This document shows positions 55,133-64,000 of a DNA stretch of 64,000 nt, piece by piece (the stretch's first letter is position 1; each line of letters opens with the position of its first letter). A model generated the notes under the pieces. The model made no database searches. It had not been told where the DNA came from and was given only the letters and a program-made list of their open reading frames with translations. The position numbers and the translations under genes are program-made. The stretch comes from Tricholomella constricta (Eukaryota > Basidiomycota > Agaricomycetes > Agaricales > Lyophyllaceae): positions 186,001 to 250,000 of the forward strand of contig JAACJP010000032.1 of assembly GCA_013368375.1 (NCBI GenBank). Direction: 5' to 3'.

Positions 55133-55706
55133 TCAGAATCCTCGCCCTCTGCCTCGGCCCCCGCCCCGTCCTCGTCCCCGACCGCGATCGCCAGGTGCGC
55201 CGCGGCCGCCCCGCCCTCTGCCTCGCGCATCGTCCTTCTTGCGCCCCTTGGGCTTCGGCGCATCGTCGACCAGGAGCGTGTCCAGGGGTAGTGCGTCGGG
55301 GAGGATGAAGTAGCGGATGTTGTTCCCCCGGATGGAGAGCGAATCGAGCGGGGTGACATCTTTGTTCCGGGTTGTGAGCTTGACGGTCTTGAGATGCGTG
55401 TTCATCTGCATGTCGACGCCTGTGTCGTCGTGCGATCGGGGGACGCAAGGAGTGTGTGTAGAAGAAGAAGAAAAAAAAGATACGGGGCGTCAGACGCGTG
55501 GTTTCTTGGAATGGACTAAAGATGGATACGCACCTGTGATTGTCCCGTGGACTACGGACCCGTTCTTGAGCTGCACCGTTACGCTCTCGTTGTTCAATTT
55601 CATGAGGAATCTAAGTAGAACGTTTCGAAAGATGGATTTTAGCGGTCAAGTGGGACGATGGGGCAGGTAGAGCAGGCAATGCAAGGACTCACCGTACGAG
55701 CTTCAT
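55133..55706 (-). CDS. SMD1: Small nuclear ribonucleoprotein Sm D1
   Basis: Three exons (55,693-55,706, 55,534-55,610, 55,133-55,419) give 125 residues, close to the usual ~119. The first exon has only 14 bases (MKLVR). The Sm fold is complete: Sm1 motif [20 protein letters not shown] with GVDMQMN, and Sm2 motif [15 protein letters not shown]. The C-terminal tail is the RG/GR repeat typical of SmD1, normally dimethylated on arginine. SmD1 is a core of the heptameric ring on U1, U2, U4 and U5 snRNAs in pre-mRNA splicing and is essential in yeast. Confidence 0.95.
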
Positions 55707-55858
55707 GGTTGTTTGTTATCTCCTTGGCTCTGGAAGAGGAGATGCGTTGATTTGAGGAGAGCGCGTCGTCGGTGTTGACAGTGAGCAGAGATGACGGCGG
55801 AGTTTCAAAATACGCTGGAGTTTGCCGACAACTAACGTCAAGTGATGTTACTTAGTGT
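55707..55858. promoter_or_regulatory. SmD1 promoter region
   Basis: Short 5' flank of SmD1 on the minus strand. No specific motif assigned; it ends where a repeat-like AT/GC palindromic stretch begins. Confidence 0.35.
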
Positions 55859-56590
55859 GCGGAATTTACGGCCGTTTGAGTCCTTTAAATGTACATATGA
55901 GCAAAAAAGCAACCCAGCACACCTGAAACCTCCCACAGGCATGTCCAGGAGGCAAATGCACTGCAATGAGAGCCTATGGTCCTGCTATTGACTGCTATAT
56001 GAGCCAGAAGTGGTCATTAAGTTCTGAAATAAGGGGGCTAAGTGCTCATAAGTACTTAGCTCTGACTGATTTACCGTAAATTAGGCCAATTTACGGGCCT
56101 AATTTACAGGCCACGAGCCGGGCCAACAGCCCGGTAAATCAGCTCAGGGCGCGCGCTAGCGCGCACCCATCAATTTGGGTCCCTGAATTCACTTCGCGCG
56201 GCCTGTTGGCCATGCGAACTGAACTATTTGAGCATCACACTTTGCTATCCCTTGCCCTCTGAGCCCTCTGACAAGTAACAATTCTGACTATTGATTCAGA
56301 GTTCAAAGGTGGCCAAAAATGCAATTAATATGAGTCCAAACCAAACATTTTTGAGGTTATAGATGGACTTGCTGCTCCAGAGATTTTTGTACCAATTGTC
56401 TAGTATATTCCTCCAAAGCCTCAGCAACAAAGCCTCAGCAACACATTTTGGAATGGGACGCGCCTCGGGTTTCAGCAGCAATTCGCATGCGCGCCCACTT
56501 GGCGCCAGGGTCCCACGCGCGTCTGTAAGCGACGTCCGGGAATTGCCGTATTTTACAGGAATTTACGGTACGACAGTGAAACGAGACGAA
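55859..56590. repeat. Possible non-autonomous element with TTTACGG palindromes
   Basis: Contains gcggaatttacggccg at the left, a central accgtaaattaggcc/aatttacgggcc palindromic cluster (56,070-56,145), the palindrome cgcgcgctagcgcgc, and cgtattttacaggaatttacggtac at the right. No coding frame. The spacing suggests a MITE, but I cannot fix ends or target duplications. Confidence 0.3.
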
Positions 56591-58160
56591 TATCTGTACT
56601 TTATGTTGCCTCACCAAAATGATCGTCTTTCATCTGTAGAACTCGAGAATCATGGGTTTGATATATTCTGCCTCCATAGGATCGATCCTTGTAATGTATA
56701 TCTAGTATCTATATGTCATGGCAATTAAATTATAAGCAAGAAATGAGCCTAAAATTTGCAAAATAATGGGGGCATCAGTAAATTTGCATGATTCCGGTAA
56801 TCGATAGTATACTGAATGCCCGAGTTGAAACTTGATGTGAGAGGTATAATTTGCTATAATATTTTACCAACTATTGTAAGTCCGGATATGGCCATAAAGG
56901 CCTACCTCTTTTTTCACAACTGGAGGCCATTTCGGGCAAATGTTATATTGGGTCGAGAATTTATATAATTATGACTGTCAGTCCAATGCTTTGTCGTTTC
57001 GTGTAATAAGTGCCATCCAGTACCAATCACATTTCAAGATATTCAGATATGGGGGCAGCATATATTGTTGGAAAATTTTAACTACATTATTGACGGCAGG
57101 ACCCACACAGCTCACCCCTAAACCTAAAATTCCACGGCAGGTTGTTCATGGAGTGTGGACCAAAGCACAAGAGGCCGCCGTCGCTGTCGCGTGCTTGGAA
57201 AAAACCTGCCAATGGGATGTGTCAGTTTCAGTGCCAATTACAGGTGTTTGGCGACGTACTTGTCATCCAAGCAGAGAAAGGCAAACAGGAATACATCGAA
57301 TTCTCGTTAACATTTGTGCTCAAAAAGAAAGGTCCTTTGTGCCACTAAACTTGGTGCCCACAACTGGGACAATCACGGTTACATGTGTGATCACAAAGAA
57401 GCGCAACTGCAACACTGAGCAGGAGCAAACGAGAGGACATGGGCGGAGCAGGGAGATGCCAGCAAAAAAAAATGCGCAAGAAATTGCGGTTGTCAAGGTG
57501 GGATTTTCCGGAGCTGAGTGTCAACTGAGTTTTGCTCAACCTCGCCCACGCCTACGTGCGCTCACTGGTATTTGTGTAGTCGACCAAATACATACTAAAT
57601 ACTAAATGCAAGGGGGATTAGCTTCGAAAATGAAGGTCATGCAGAACAAAGGTATGCGGGCAACCACAGTGGGAAACTGCAGAGAACATAATTATTGCCT
57701 GAAAGGCAAACCTGTTAGCATTCTGATGAAACATTCTGCCAAAATATAATGTTCAATAAGAATTACCCTGTTTTCAACTCCTTATGATCCTTTACAATTA
57801 TTCTAATCTCCCGATAATGCATTCAAATTACTCAATAACATGACCAAACATGTACAGTTGTAACGACACTTTACCAAAACTTTCCCAATTTACTGATGGG
57901 GGTGCATCTCATTGAATTTCTGCAGCCTCGAGCTCGTTCAGATTGGTTTCTGGAAGGACATGGTGGCAACAGTACTTTCTTGCAGCCGGCACAACCTGCT
58001 TCCCATCAAGTTTCTGTGCATATGTCTCCTCAAATAGACGTGATCAAGTAGCAAATTTGAGATTGAGTCAGAAAAGTCAGCAGATCATATTGCGAGAACA
58101 CTCAGTTGCATGTAGATTCAAAGTGGAACTTGGTGCAAAGCGAGCAGTTGGCCTTTGGTC
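56591..58160. other. Long spacer without an identified gene
   Basis: AT-rich. A 221-codon frame (56,940-57,605) has no family resemblance in any frame, and codon composition changes along it, so it is not called. It may hold old transposon remains. Confidence 0.35.
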
Positions 58161-58189
58161 TTCTGAAGTCTGTGATCATGTCGTGACCG

Positions 58190-59135
58190 GTGCTCATGTT
58201 CCTCGACGATGACCGACAGTACCTCATCGAAGCCGATTCATCCGACTTCGCAACGGGCACGGTCCTGTCGCAAGAGTCGCCGTCCGACAGCAAGTGGCAC
58301 CCAGTCGTGTTCTACTCGAAGAGCTTGAACACAGTCAAGCAGAACTGTGAGATCCATGACAAGGAGATGTTGGCAATCATCCGGTCTCTGGAGGAGTGGC
58401 AACACTTTGTAGAAGGCGCAAAACAAGGTGGAGATCTGGACCGACCACAAGAACCTCGAGTACTTCCTCACCGCAAAGAAACTCAATCGGCGTCAAGCCC
58501 GATGGTCGCTCTACCTCGCCAACTTTGACTTTGCCCTCCACCACTGCCCTGGACGCAGCATGGGCAAACCCGACGTGTTATCGCGTCGCTCCGACCATGG
58601 CGATGGAAGCGCTGATGGGCACCGTCCCGCGCTGTACACCGAACCTGCCCATAATACGGACATCAACCGCTGCGCCACGACGAACATGGCCCCGAATGTG
58701 ATCAAAGCGCTGAACCGACCGACTGACAATACGACCGACCGACCGACCGACAATACGACCGACACACCGACCAAGAGACAAAGTAGCTTGAAACGCCAGT
58801 TCTCCTCTCTGGGCGCACGGAGCATGGAACACCGTATAACCTGTCAACGACCACGCACGTTTGTATGCCAAGGTCTCAACCCGGCGACAACCAAACCCGA
58901 TTTGAAATGATCTTAGGAAACGCCATTGCCCAGCCAGTCGCAGGAAGGATCCGGCCGTACCACGGAGTTCCGCACCCAAGAGCCACTACCGATCGCAAAG
59001 CCACCACCGATCATACATCCGACCCGACGCCTCGAGCCGATCAAAAGCCCCTTTGCCGAGCCGAAGAGCGCCACACTCTCTAAAAAGCGTCGCGCAGTAC
59101 CAAGCTTGGCGGCGCTTCTCCCAATAAACCAGTAA
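58190..59135 (+). pseudogene. Gypsy RNase H fragment and pol 3' end
   Basis: Reads YLIEADSSDFATGTVLSQ, the RNase H start of Ty3/Gypsy RT, then FYSKSLNTVKQNCEIHDKEM and after a frameshift at about 58,425 EIWTDHKNLEYFLTAKKLNR and HHCPGRSMGKPDVLSRR. The integrase is absent: sequence jumps to a short tract of gaccgaccg repeats and the pol end (near 59,040-59,135). It ends at the LTR at 59,196. Confidence 0.85.
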
Positions 59136-59195
59136 AACACCTGCCTCGCCGGCTCGCGCAAGGCGAGCCGGTCGTATAGTATAAAAACATAACCA

Positions 59196-59652
59196 TGTAT
59201 TACCTATTTCCCCCAGTGAATTACAGCCCGTATTTTCCCTCACACCCAGAGTGAATAGCTCAAAACCGTCGTCTCTATCGTCTCTGCACCGTCCCCATCG
59301 TATTAACCGTCGCCACTGTCGTAAATCTCGTAACTGCCGTCTCTGTCGCCTCGTACTCGTCGCCCGAACCCGTGAGTTCTCCGTATTAACCTCGTCCGTC
59401 TCGTTGTCGCACGACCGACACCCAAAGTCGCGTCGCCAACCCGTTCCACTCGGGAACGTCGCGTTCCATCGCCCCCGTCGCGTTGTTGTCGGTTCGACTA
59501 GCTACGAGTCGGATCGTCCCTTACCTTTGTCAAACAACCCTTACGAGCCCTGCACACTCGCGTGTTTGGGAACTTTTAACATTTCTCGCCCCCCATAGTT
59601 GTTAGTTGTTTTGTTGTTGTGCACAGCACCTACAGGCCTTCTAGCTCTATCA
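59196..59652 (+). repeat. Gypsy LTR
   Basis: About 457 bp, TGTATTACC...TCTATCA, matched by the copy at 37,979-38,441. It stands at the 3' end of the RNase H fragment and at the 5' end of the gag-pol element to the right, so one LTR may be shared by two elements. The start is set by comparison of two copies and could be some bases off. Confidence 0.7.
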
Positions 59653-60260
59653 TTCTGGAGCCCACCGCGAGGGTTTTAAAAGCCACCGCTGAACACGCAA
59701 CCTCATTCCTCTTGTTCATAAAAACCTACGACTCGTCGACCATTCCGCCCGCAACCCGACAAGAAGCTAAAGCCCGAACCCTCCGTGCCGAAATTCGCGC
59801 TGCTCTCGGACAAGCCGACACCGACTCAGAATCGCTCTCCCCGTTCTTCCGCTCAGTAACCCCACACCGCGCGATCCATAACAACCTCAGCCCGCTCTTC
59901 TATAGCCCTTCGTCGACACTACCGTCGCCTACCCCGGCCGATCAAACACCGCTCCCCGAACCAACCGCACAACCCGACCTAGCTTTCGACCCCTTTGCGT
60001 CGGAACCTCCTACCACCGATCAAGGAGTTGAATTTAGACTCCCCTATCTATCGCCCGCGACCCCAGAAATCTCAGATTCTTCTTCACCGTCGTATTCCCC
60101 CTCCCCATCCCCTATCCCGAAACCAATACCATCTAAGGTAGGGGACATACACGCTCGACGAACGTCACGTGAGGTGACATACCGTCCAAATATATTCGGC
60201 ATGGAGGAAATTGAGCACCATACATCGTATACTGATGCTGTCGAAAATTGGAACGGGTAA
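59653..60260 (+). pseudogene. Gypsy leader / N-terminal gag frame
   Basis: An open frame of about 200 codons without a suitable ATG (LEPTARVLKATAEHATSF, RTLRAEIRAALGQADTDSES, then Pro/Ser-rich). The helical start and Pro-rich end look like the N-terminus of gag. A frame break or insertion separates it from the gag frame starting at 60,876. 60,261-60,854 contains no recognisable coding sequence. Confidence 0.45.
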
Positions 60261-60875
60261 TCGATAGATATTGTCAGTAGGATGTGTATAACCAAATCAT
60301 GAGTTTCTGTGATAAAAACTGAATGAGTAGTTAGGAATAAGCTGAAAACATCTTCTACAAGAGGATTCTGTGTGATTACAATTGAAGAAGCTCGAGATGA
60401 ATGTATTTCAGGCCCCTGGATGACAAGGTGAGTTGATCTCCAGCTGTAAAAAATTTCTGTGACTGACATTTTCCTTGTCTTCTTCATTATATCTCCGCTT
60501 TTTCCCTTGTTTTTGAGTTGAAAGTCATTTAACAGCCCTCTTTAGACCGTTTGAAAGGTTCGCCATCCACTGTAGGATGTTTTCAGACCTTTTTGGCATC
60601 AAGAATTGACCTCGCGAGGCTGTCGCGTCGCGTCGCAGCCCTTTAATGACGTGTTTCTCATGTATTTTGCTATCTAGTCATTCAATAAGAGATATATCAC
60701 TGTCGTAACTTGATCAGACTTAGCCTACATAGTATATCTAATGATTACCAGCTGGGTTTTTGTTCATCCTTCGTCCTAATTATTCAGTTGCATTTTACAT
60801 GCTTGCCGACCAAAAACGGGCTTGTCACGCTGAGGCACGTGACGTTCGTCGAGCGTGTATGTCCTCTACCTTAGC

Positions 60876-63179
60876 ATGGCACAACCACCAATCATTATAA
60901 AGCCGATGCCCGCACGCGGACAAAGCTCGGCGCCGACGTTCGTGCCCGAACGCGCGCGTGAACTGCGCCGATATTTCTCGGACTTAAATCATCTCTTCAT
61001 CGAGTGTAACGTCGTAGATGAACAAGAGAAGAAAACGCACACTACGCGATATACCGACATCGATACCGCGGATCTGTGGGAGCAACTTGACGAGTTCGCA
61101 GTCGGTACCACATATGACGATTGGCGAAAAGCGATAATGGCGCTTTACCCAGGCGCAAGTGAAGAAAGAAAGTATTCAATGGCCGACCTCGACTACCTGA
61201 TCAGAGAACGACACCGACTCGGGATCCAGTCGAATAGTGACCTTGGGGAATATTACCGACAGTTCCTTTCTGTTACCCAGTTCCTTGTCAGCAAAAACCG
61301 ACTGTCGATAAACGAACGCGACCACCAATTCCGTCGCACGTTCCAGTCCGATCTATGGTCAAAGATCCATCGCAGGCTCAAGATCCTAAACCCAAACCAC
61401 CATCCCGACGACCCCTACGCCACAGAAACCGTTCGCGCTGCGGCTGAACATATCCTCCACGGAACAAACGCCGGCCAACGACAGGAAGCGCCATCGGGCG
61501 CACTCCCACAAATTACGATCGTGCCAAGCGGGTCGTTAACGGGCGCGACCAAGTCGCCTAGCACGGGACAGCCCCTCAAGTTGGAAGAGCTCTACGAAAG
61601 AATCAACCTGTTGGAACAACATATCCAACGCTTAGGACAAGACAAAGGAGGCGACGGCGGCCGACCGAATCAGTCACCTAATGACAACTGCCACTTGTGC
61701 GGTGGTGAAGGACACTATATTCCTAACTGTCCCATACATCAAACATACGCGACCGAAGGACGCTGCCGACGAACCGACGACAACAAGATAGGCCTACCAA
61801 GCGGCGCGCGCATACCGGCGGGAACTCCAGGTCGATACATAAAAGACAAGTTAGACGAGTGGCACAGATGCAACCCCGGCCAAATGGCGACAGGACAGCT
61901 ATCAGCGAATGCGAACCCGACCGAAAGCATGATGTTGGAAATACTACAGTTTAACGACGTCACCGACCATGACCTGAAAATTGAGGATCGCATGATCGTG
62001 TTAGAACGAGAACTCAACACCCTGCGCGCAAGGAAAGAGGTGTTCGACGGCGTAGAACTTATTAGCCGCGCACCGCAAAAGCGACCCGTCACGGTCGAAA
62101 CCGTTCAAGACGCCGACCAACCAAGGATCGCACCAGTCAACAAGTCAGCGCCCGCATCGCAGCCAGTCTCGGACGCGACGAAAGGCCAAGCCAAGGCTCC
62201 CCCGCCACCGTCCAACATACCTCTGATCCCCAGTACCAAGACCGACGCCACAGGCAATGCCCGCGACAAGACTCCAGTACACCCTTTCTCTAACATTCCT
62301 GAGAACCGATACATCCCCCCTACCACGCGAAATTTAGCCGCCACGGAGAAGACGAAAGCCGACAGTGCGTACCGCACACAAGCGCCCATTACAGATCCAA
62401 CCAAATCAACGACTCTATTCGAACGCGCACTCGACGCCACCATACCGGTCACAGTTCGAGAACTATGCGGGGTAGCGCCAGAGGTTCGCGGAAAGTTTAG
62501 GGAAGCTAATACACCGAAGCGTATCGTCGCCGGCAACCTGACAACGGTATACCAAGAAGTCCCCACGTCGGCGTTCATTGAGGAACTCGACGCACTACCT
62601 TGCGAACCCAACAACGACAACGCGACGCCACCGCCCGGGGCGCTAGTCACCGGCGACATCTACGACACGTATTACCAGACACTACTACCTGGCGAGCATC
62701 CGGACCGACTGATCGTCGCAATGGAATCGCATGCACTCAGATCGATCATGATAATGGTCGACGCAAGAGAACAGATAGAAAGCATCGTCGACAGCGGGTG
62801 CCAGATCATAGCCATGTCGGAAGAAGTTTGCCATGGACTAGGGGTCAAATACGACCCAACTATAGTGCTGCAGATGCAATCAGCGAACGGAACAACCGAC
62901 CCGTCGCTCGGTCTAGCACGAAACGTACCTTGTACGATAGGAGAGGTCACGCTCTACCTCCAAATGCACGTCATTCGCAATCCTGCATACGATATACTCC
63001 TCGGCCGCCCGTTCGACGTACTTACTTGCTCTAACGTGAAAACGAGATCCGCCGACGATACGATCATAACCATCACCGACCCGAACACCCGAGAGGTCAT
63101 CGCAATACCGACCTTCGCGCGCGGACAACGTCGCCGCCCCAAGACCGACGTAAATTTTCGTATACTCTCGAGGAAATAA
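60876..63179 (+). CDS. Gypsy gag-protease polyprotein
   Basis: From MAQPPIIIKPMPARGQSS the frame covers 767 residues. Helical capsid-like region (LRRYFSDLNHLFIECNV, DLGEYYRQFLSVTQFL), zinc knuckle CHLCGGEGHYIPNC (C-X2-C-X4-H-X4-C), a long linker, and the retroviral-type aspartic protease IVDSGCQIIAMSEE with NPAYDILLGRPFDVL as the flap/second part. The frame ends at 63,179 after a one-base deletion in a T run (four T here, five in the 9.3 kb fragment). So it is probably a broken gag-pol reading frame. Ty3/Gypsy order is gag-PR-RT-RH-IN. Confidence 0.85.
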   Translation: MAQPPIIIKPMPARGQSSAPTFVPERARELRRYFSDLNHLFIECNVVDEQEKKTHTTRYTDIDTADLWEQLDEFAVGTTYDDWRKAIMALYPGASEERKYSMADLDYLIRERHRLGIQSNSDLGEYYRQFLSVTQFLVSKNRLSINERDHQFRRTFQSDLWSKIHRRLKILNPNHHPDDPYATETVRAAAEHILHGTNAGQRQEAPSGALPQITIVPSGSLTGATKSPSTGQPLKLEELYERINLLEQHIQRLGQDKGGDGGRPNQSPNDNCHLCGGEGHYIPNCPIHQTYATEGRCRRTDDNKIGLPSGARIPAGTPGRYIKDKLDEWHRCNPGQMATGQLSANANPTESMMLEILQFNDVTDHDLKIEDRMIVLERELNTLRARKEVFDGVELISRAPQKRPVTVETVQDADQPRIAPVNKSAPASQPVSDATKGQAKAPPPPSNIPLIPSTKTDATGNARDKTPVHPFSNIPENRYIPPTTRNLAATEKTKADSAYRTQAPITDPTKSTTLFERALDATIPVTVRELCGVAPEVRGKFREANTPKRIVAGNLTTVYQEVPTSAFIEELDALPCEPNNDNATPPPGALVTGDIYDTYYQTLLPGEHPDRLIVAMESHALRSIMIMVDAREQIESIVDSGCQIIAMSEEVCHGLGVKYDPTIVLQMQSANGTTDPSLGLARNVPCTIGEVTLYLQMHVIRNPAYDILLGRPFDVLTCSNVKTRSADDTIITITDPNTREVIAIPTFARGQRRRPKTDVNFRILSRK

Positions 63180-64000
63180 GTCGAGATCACGGCGATCTTG
63201 CACTCCTCCTTGAGTACGACCCACTAAGCTATACCCCGACTGTCCTTTCTTTCTGCGAACTACCGACCGAATTTAATAGCGACGCCACCTACGATGCGCA
63301 ACTAGCCTCACTCTACGTCGCGGCATCCGAACTAACCACACCAGCAATCGCCGACCAATCCGTTAATACCAGCTCTACCCCTCTTGAACGAACGACCCTC
63401 TGCACTATTTTACCGAACAACGAGCGCCATAGTGGACGCCACACCCAATCCCTGACCAACGCCGCCACCGACGCCTTCGTTGTGAAAATCAAAGGCGTAC
63501 AAACCAAAAAGAAGTACAAACCAGTAGCGCAAAAAGTGCGATCGATCATAGCAAGCTGTCCCGACCACTTCCGAATCGAACGCAAAATATTAGGCGATCC
63601 TCTCGCCAACATGCCGACCTTGGTTCCTAACCCGCCACCTTTTCAACCCACAGGCCGCTACACCCTAGAACGAAAGAAAGACCTAGACCGCGAACACCCG
63701 GACTTCCTAACACCCGCCGAACGCGCCATTATGCACGACCTCATGTGTAAACAGAACCTCGCGTTCGCATGGGACGATTCCGAGCGCGGTAGTTTTCGGT
63801 CGGATTTCTTTCCCCCCATCGACATACCGGTTGTGGCACACACGCCTTGGATCGAGCGCAATATCCCCATACCACCTGGCATCTACGAAGAAGTTTGCGA
63901 CATTATCAAAACTAAGCTCGCCGCTGGCGTTTACGAACCGTCCAACTCCAGCTACCGGTCGCGTTGGCTTTGCACTCTGAAAAAGAATGGCAAATTCCGC
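63162..64000 (+). CDS. Gypsy pol, continues beyond the right edge
   Basis: After the shift the frame gives YTLEEISRDHGDLALL, KKYKPVAQKVRSIIASCPDH, HPDFLTPAERAIMHDL and FAWDDSERGSFRSDFFPP, then GVYEPSNSSYRSRW with TLKKNGKFR, the first RT motif. The window stops there, so RT, RNase H, integrase and 3' LTR are not seen. Confidence 0.85.

Noticed and set aside
56940..57605. A 221-codon gene
   Set aside because: No recognisable domain, poor start context and amino-acid composition that changes along the frame; likely chance or old repeat.

Overview
The window looks like nuclear DNA of a mushroom-forming basidiomycete (Agaricomycetes). Genes are cut by many 50-60 nt introns with GT(R)NGY donors, intergenic spaces are short, and the transposon mix (KDZ transposases with CxC2 zinc fingers, Copia, Gypsy and zinc-knuckle LINEs) is typical of that class. 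I cannot name the species.

Layout. Two gene-rich arms carry ordinary genes: left (0-6.8 kb) the last exon of an unknown gene, a cytochrome b561 membrane protein, a kinesin-10 (KIF22/Kid-like) motor and a D-amino-acid oxidase; right (47.7-55.7 kb) a ferric reductase, a decayed ferric-reductase fragment, a two-finger CCCH protein and the spliceosomal Sm protein D1. Between them lies a ~41 kb transposon island (6.8-47.7 kb), and a Gypsy element runs off the right edge (58.2-64 kb).

Inside the island: a truncated transposon-type ORF and a Gypsy protease fragment (7.9-9.65 kb); LINE copy A (9.8-12.9 kb, minus) carrying a SINE-like insertion; the end of one KDZ transposase (13.9-14.26 kb); a gag-only LTR element whose gag has a KH RNA-binding domain, sitting inside a second KDZ transposase (14.26-16.8 kb); a divergent KDZ-companion gene (17.1-19.1 kb); a 2.16 kb segmental duplication (19.7-21.86 and 28.87-31.02 kb); an AT-rich block (22.4-23.0 kb); LINE copy B with the same SINE (25-28.9 kb); decayed copies of host-type genes (a C2-domain protein and the CAF-1 p60 subunit, 31.3-33.7 kb); palindrome-rich and ACC-rich repeats; the other halves of both KDZ genes and of the LTR element (35.05-37.84 kb); a Gypsy LTR fragment; a complete Copia element with 5 bp target duplications (40.05-45.34 kb) inside a MITE-like repeat; and LINE copy C (45.4-47.3 kb).

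The main structural result is that one simple ~21.2 kb inversion with ends near 14,260 and 35,421 explains two broken elements at once. Flipping that interval rejoins the KH-gag LTR element (two LTRs plus GTATC target duplications, inserted in KDZ copy 1) and also rejoins the C-terminal part of KDZ copy 2. Almost every mobile ORF carries stops or frameshifts, so the island is mostly dead, although the Copia LTRs and the segmental duplication are nearly identical pairs and so recent.
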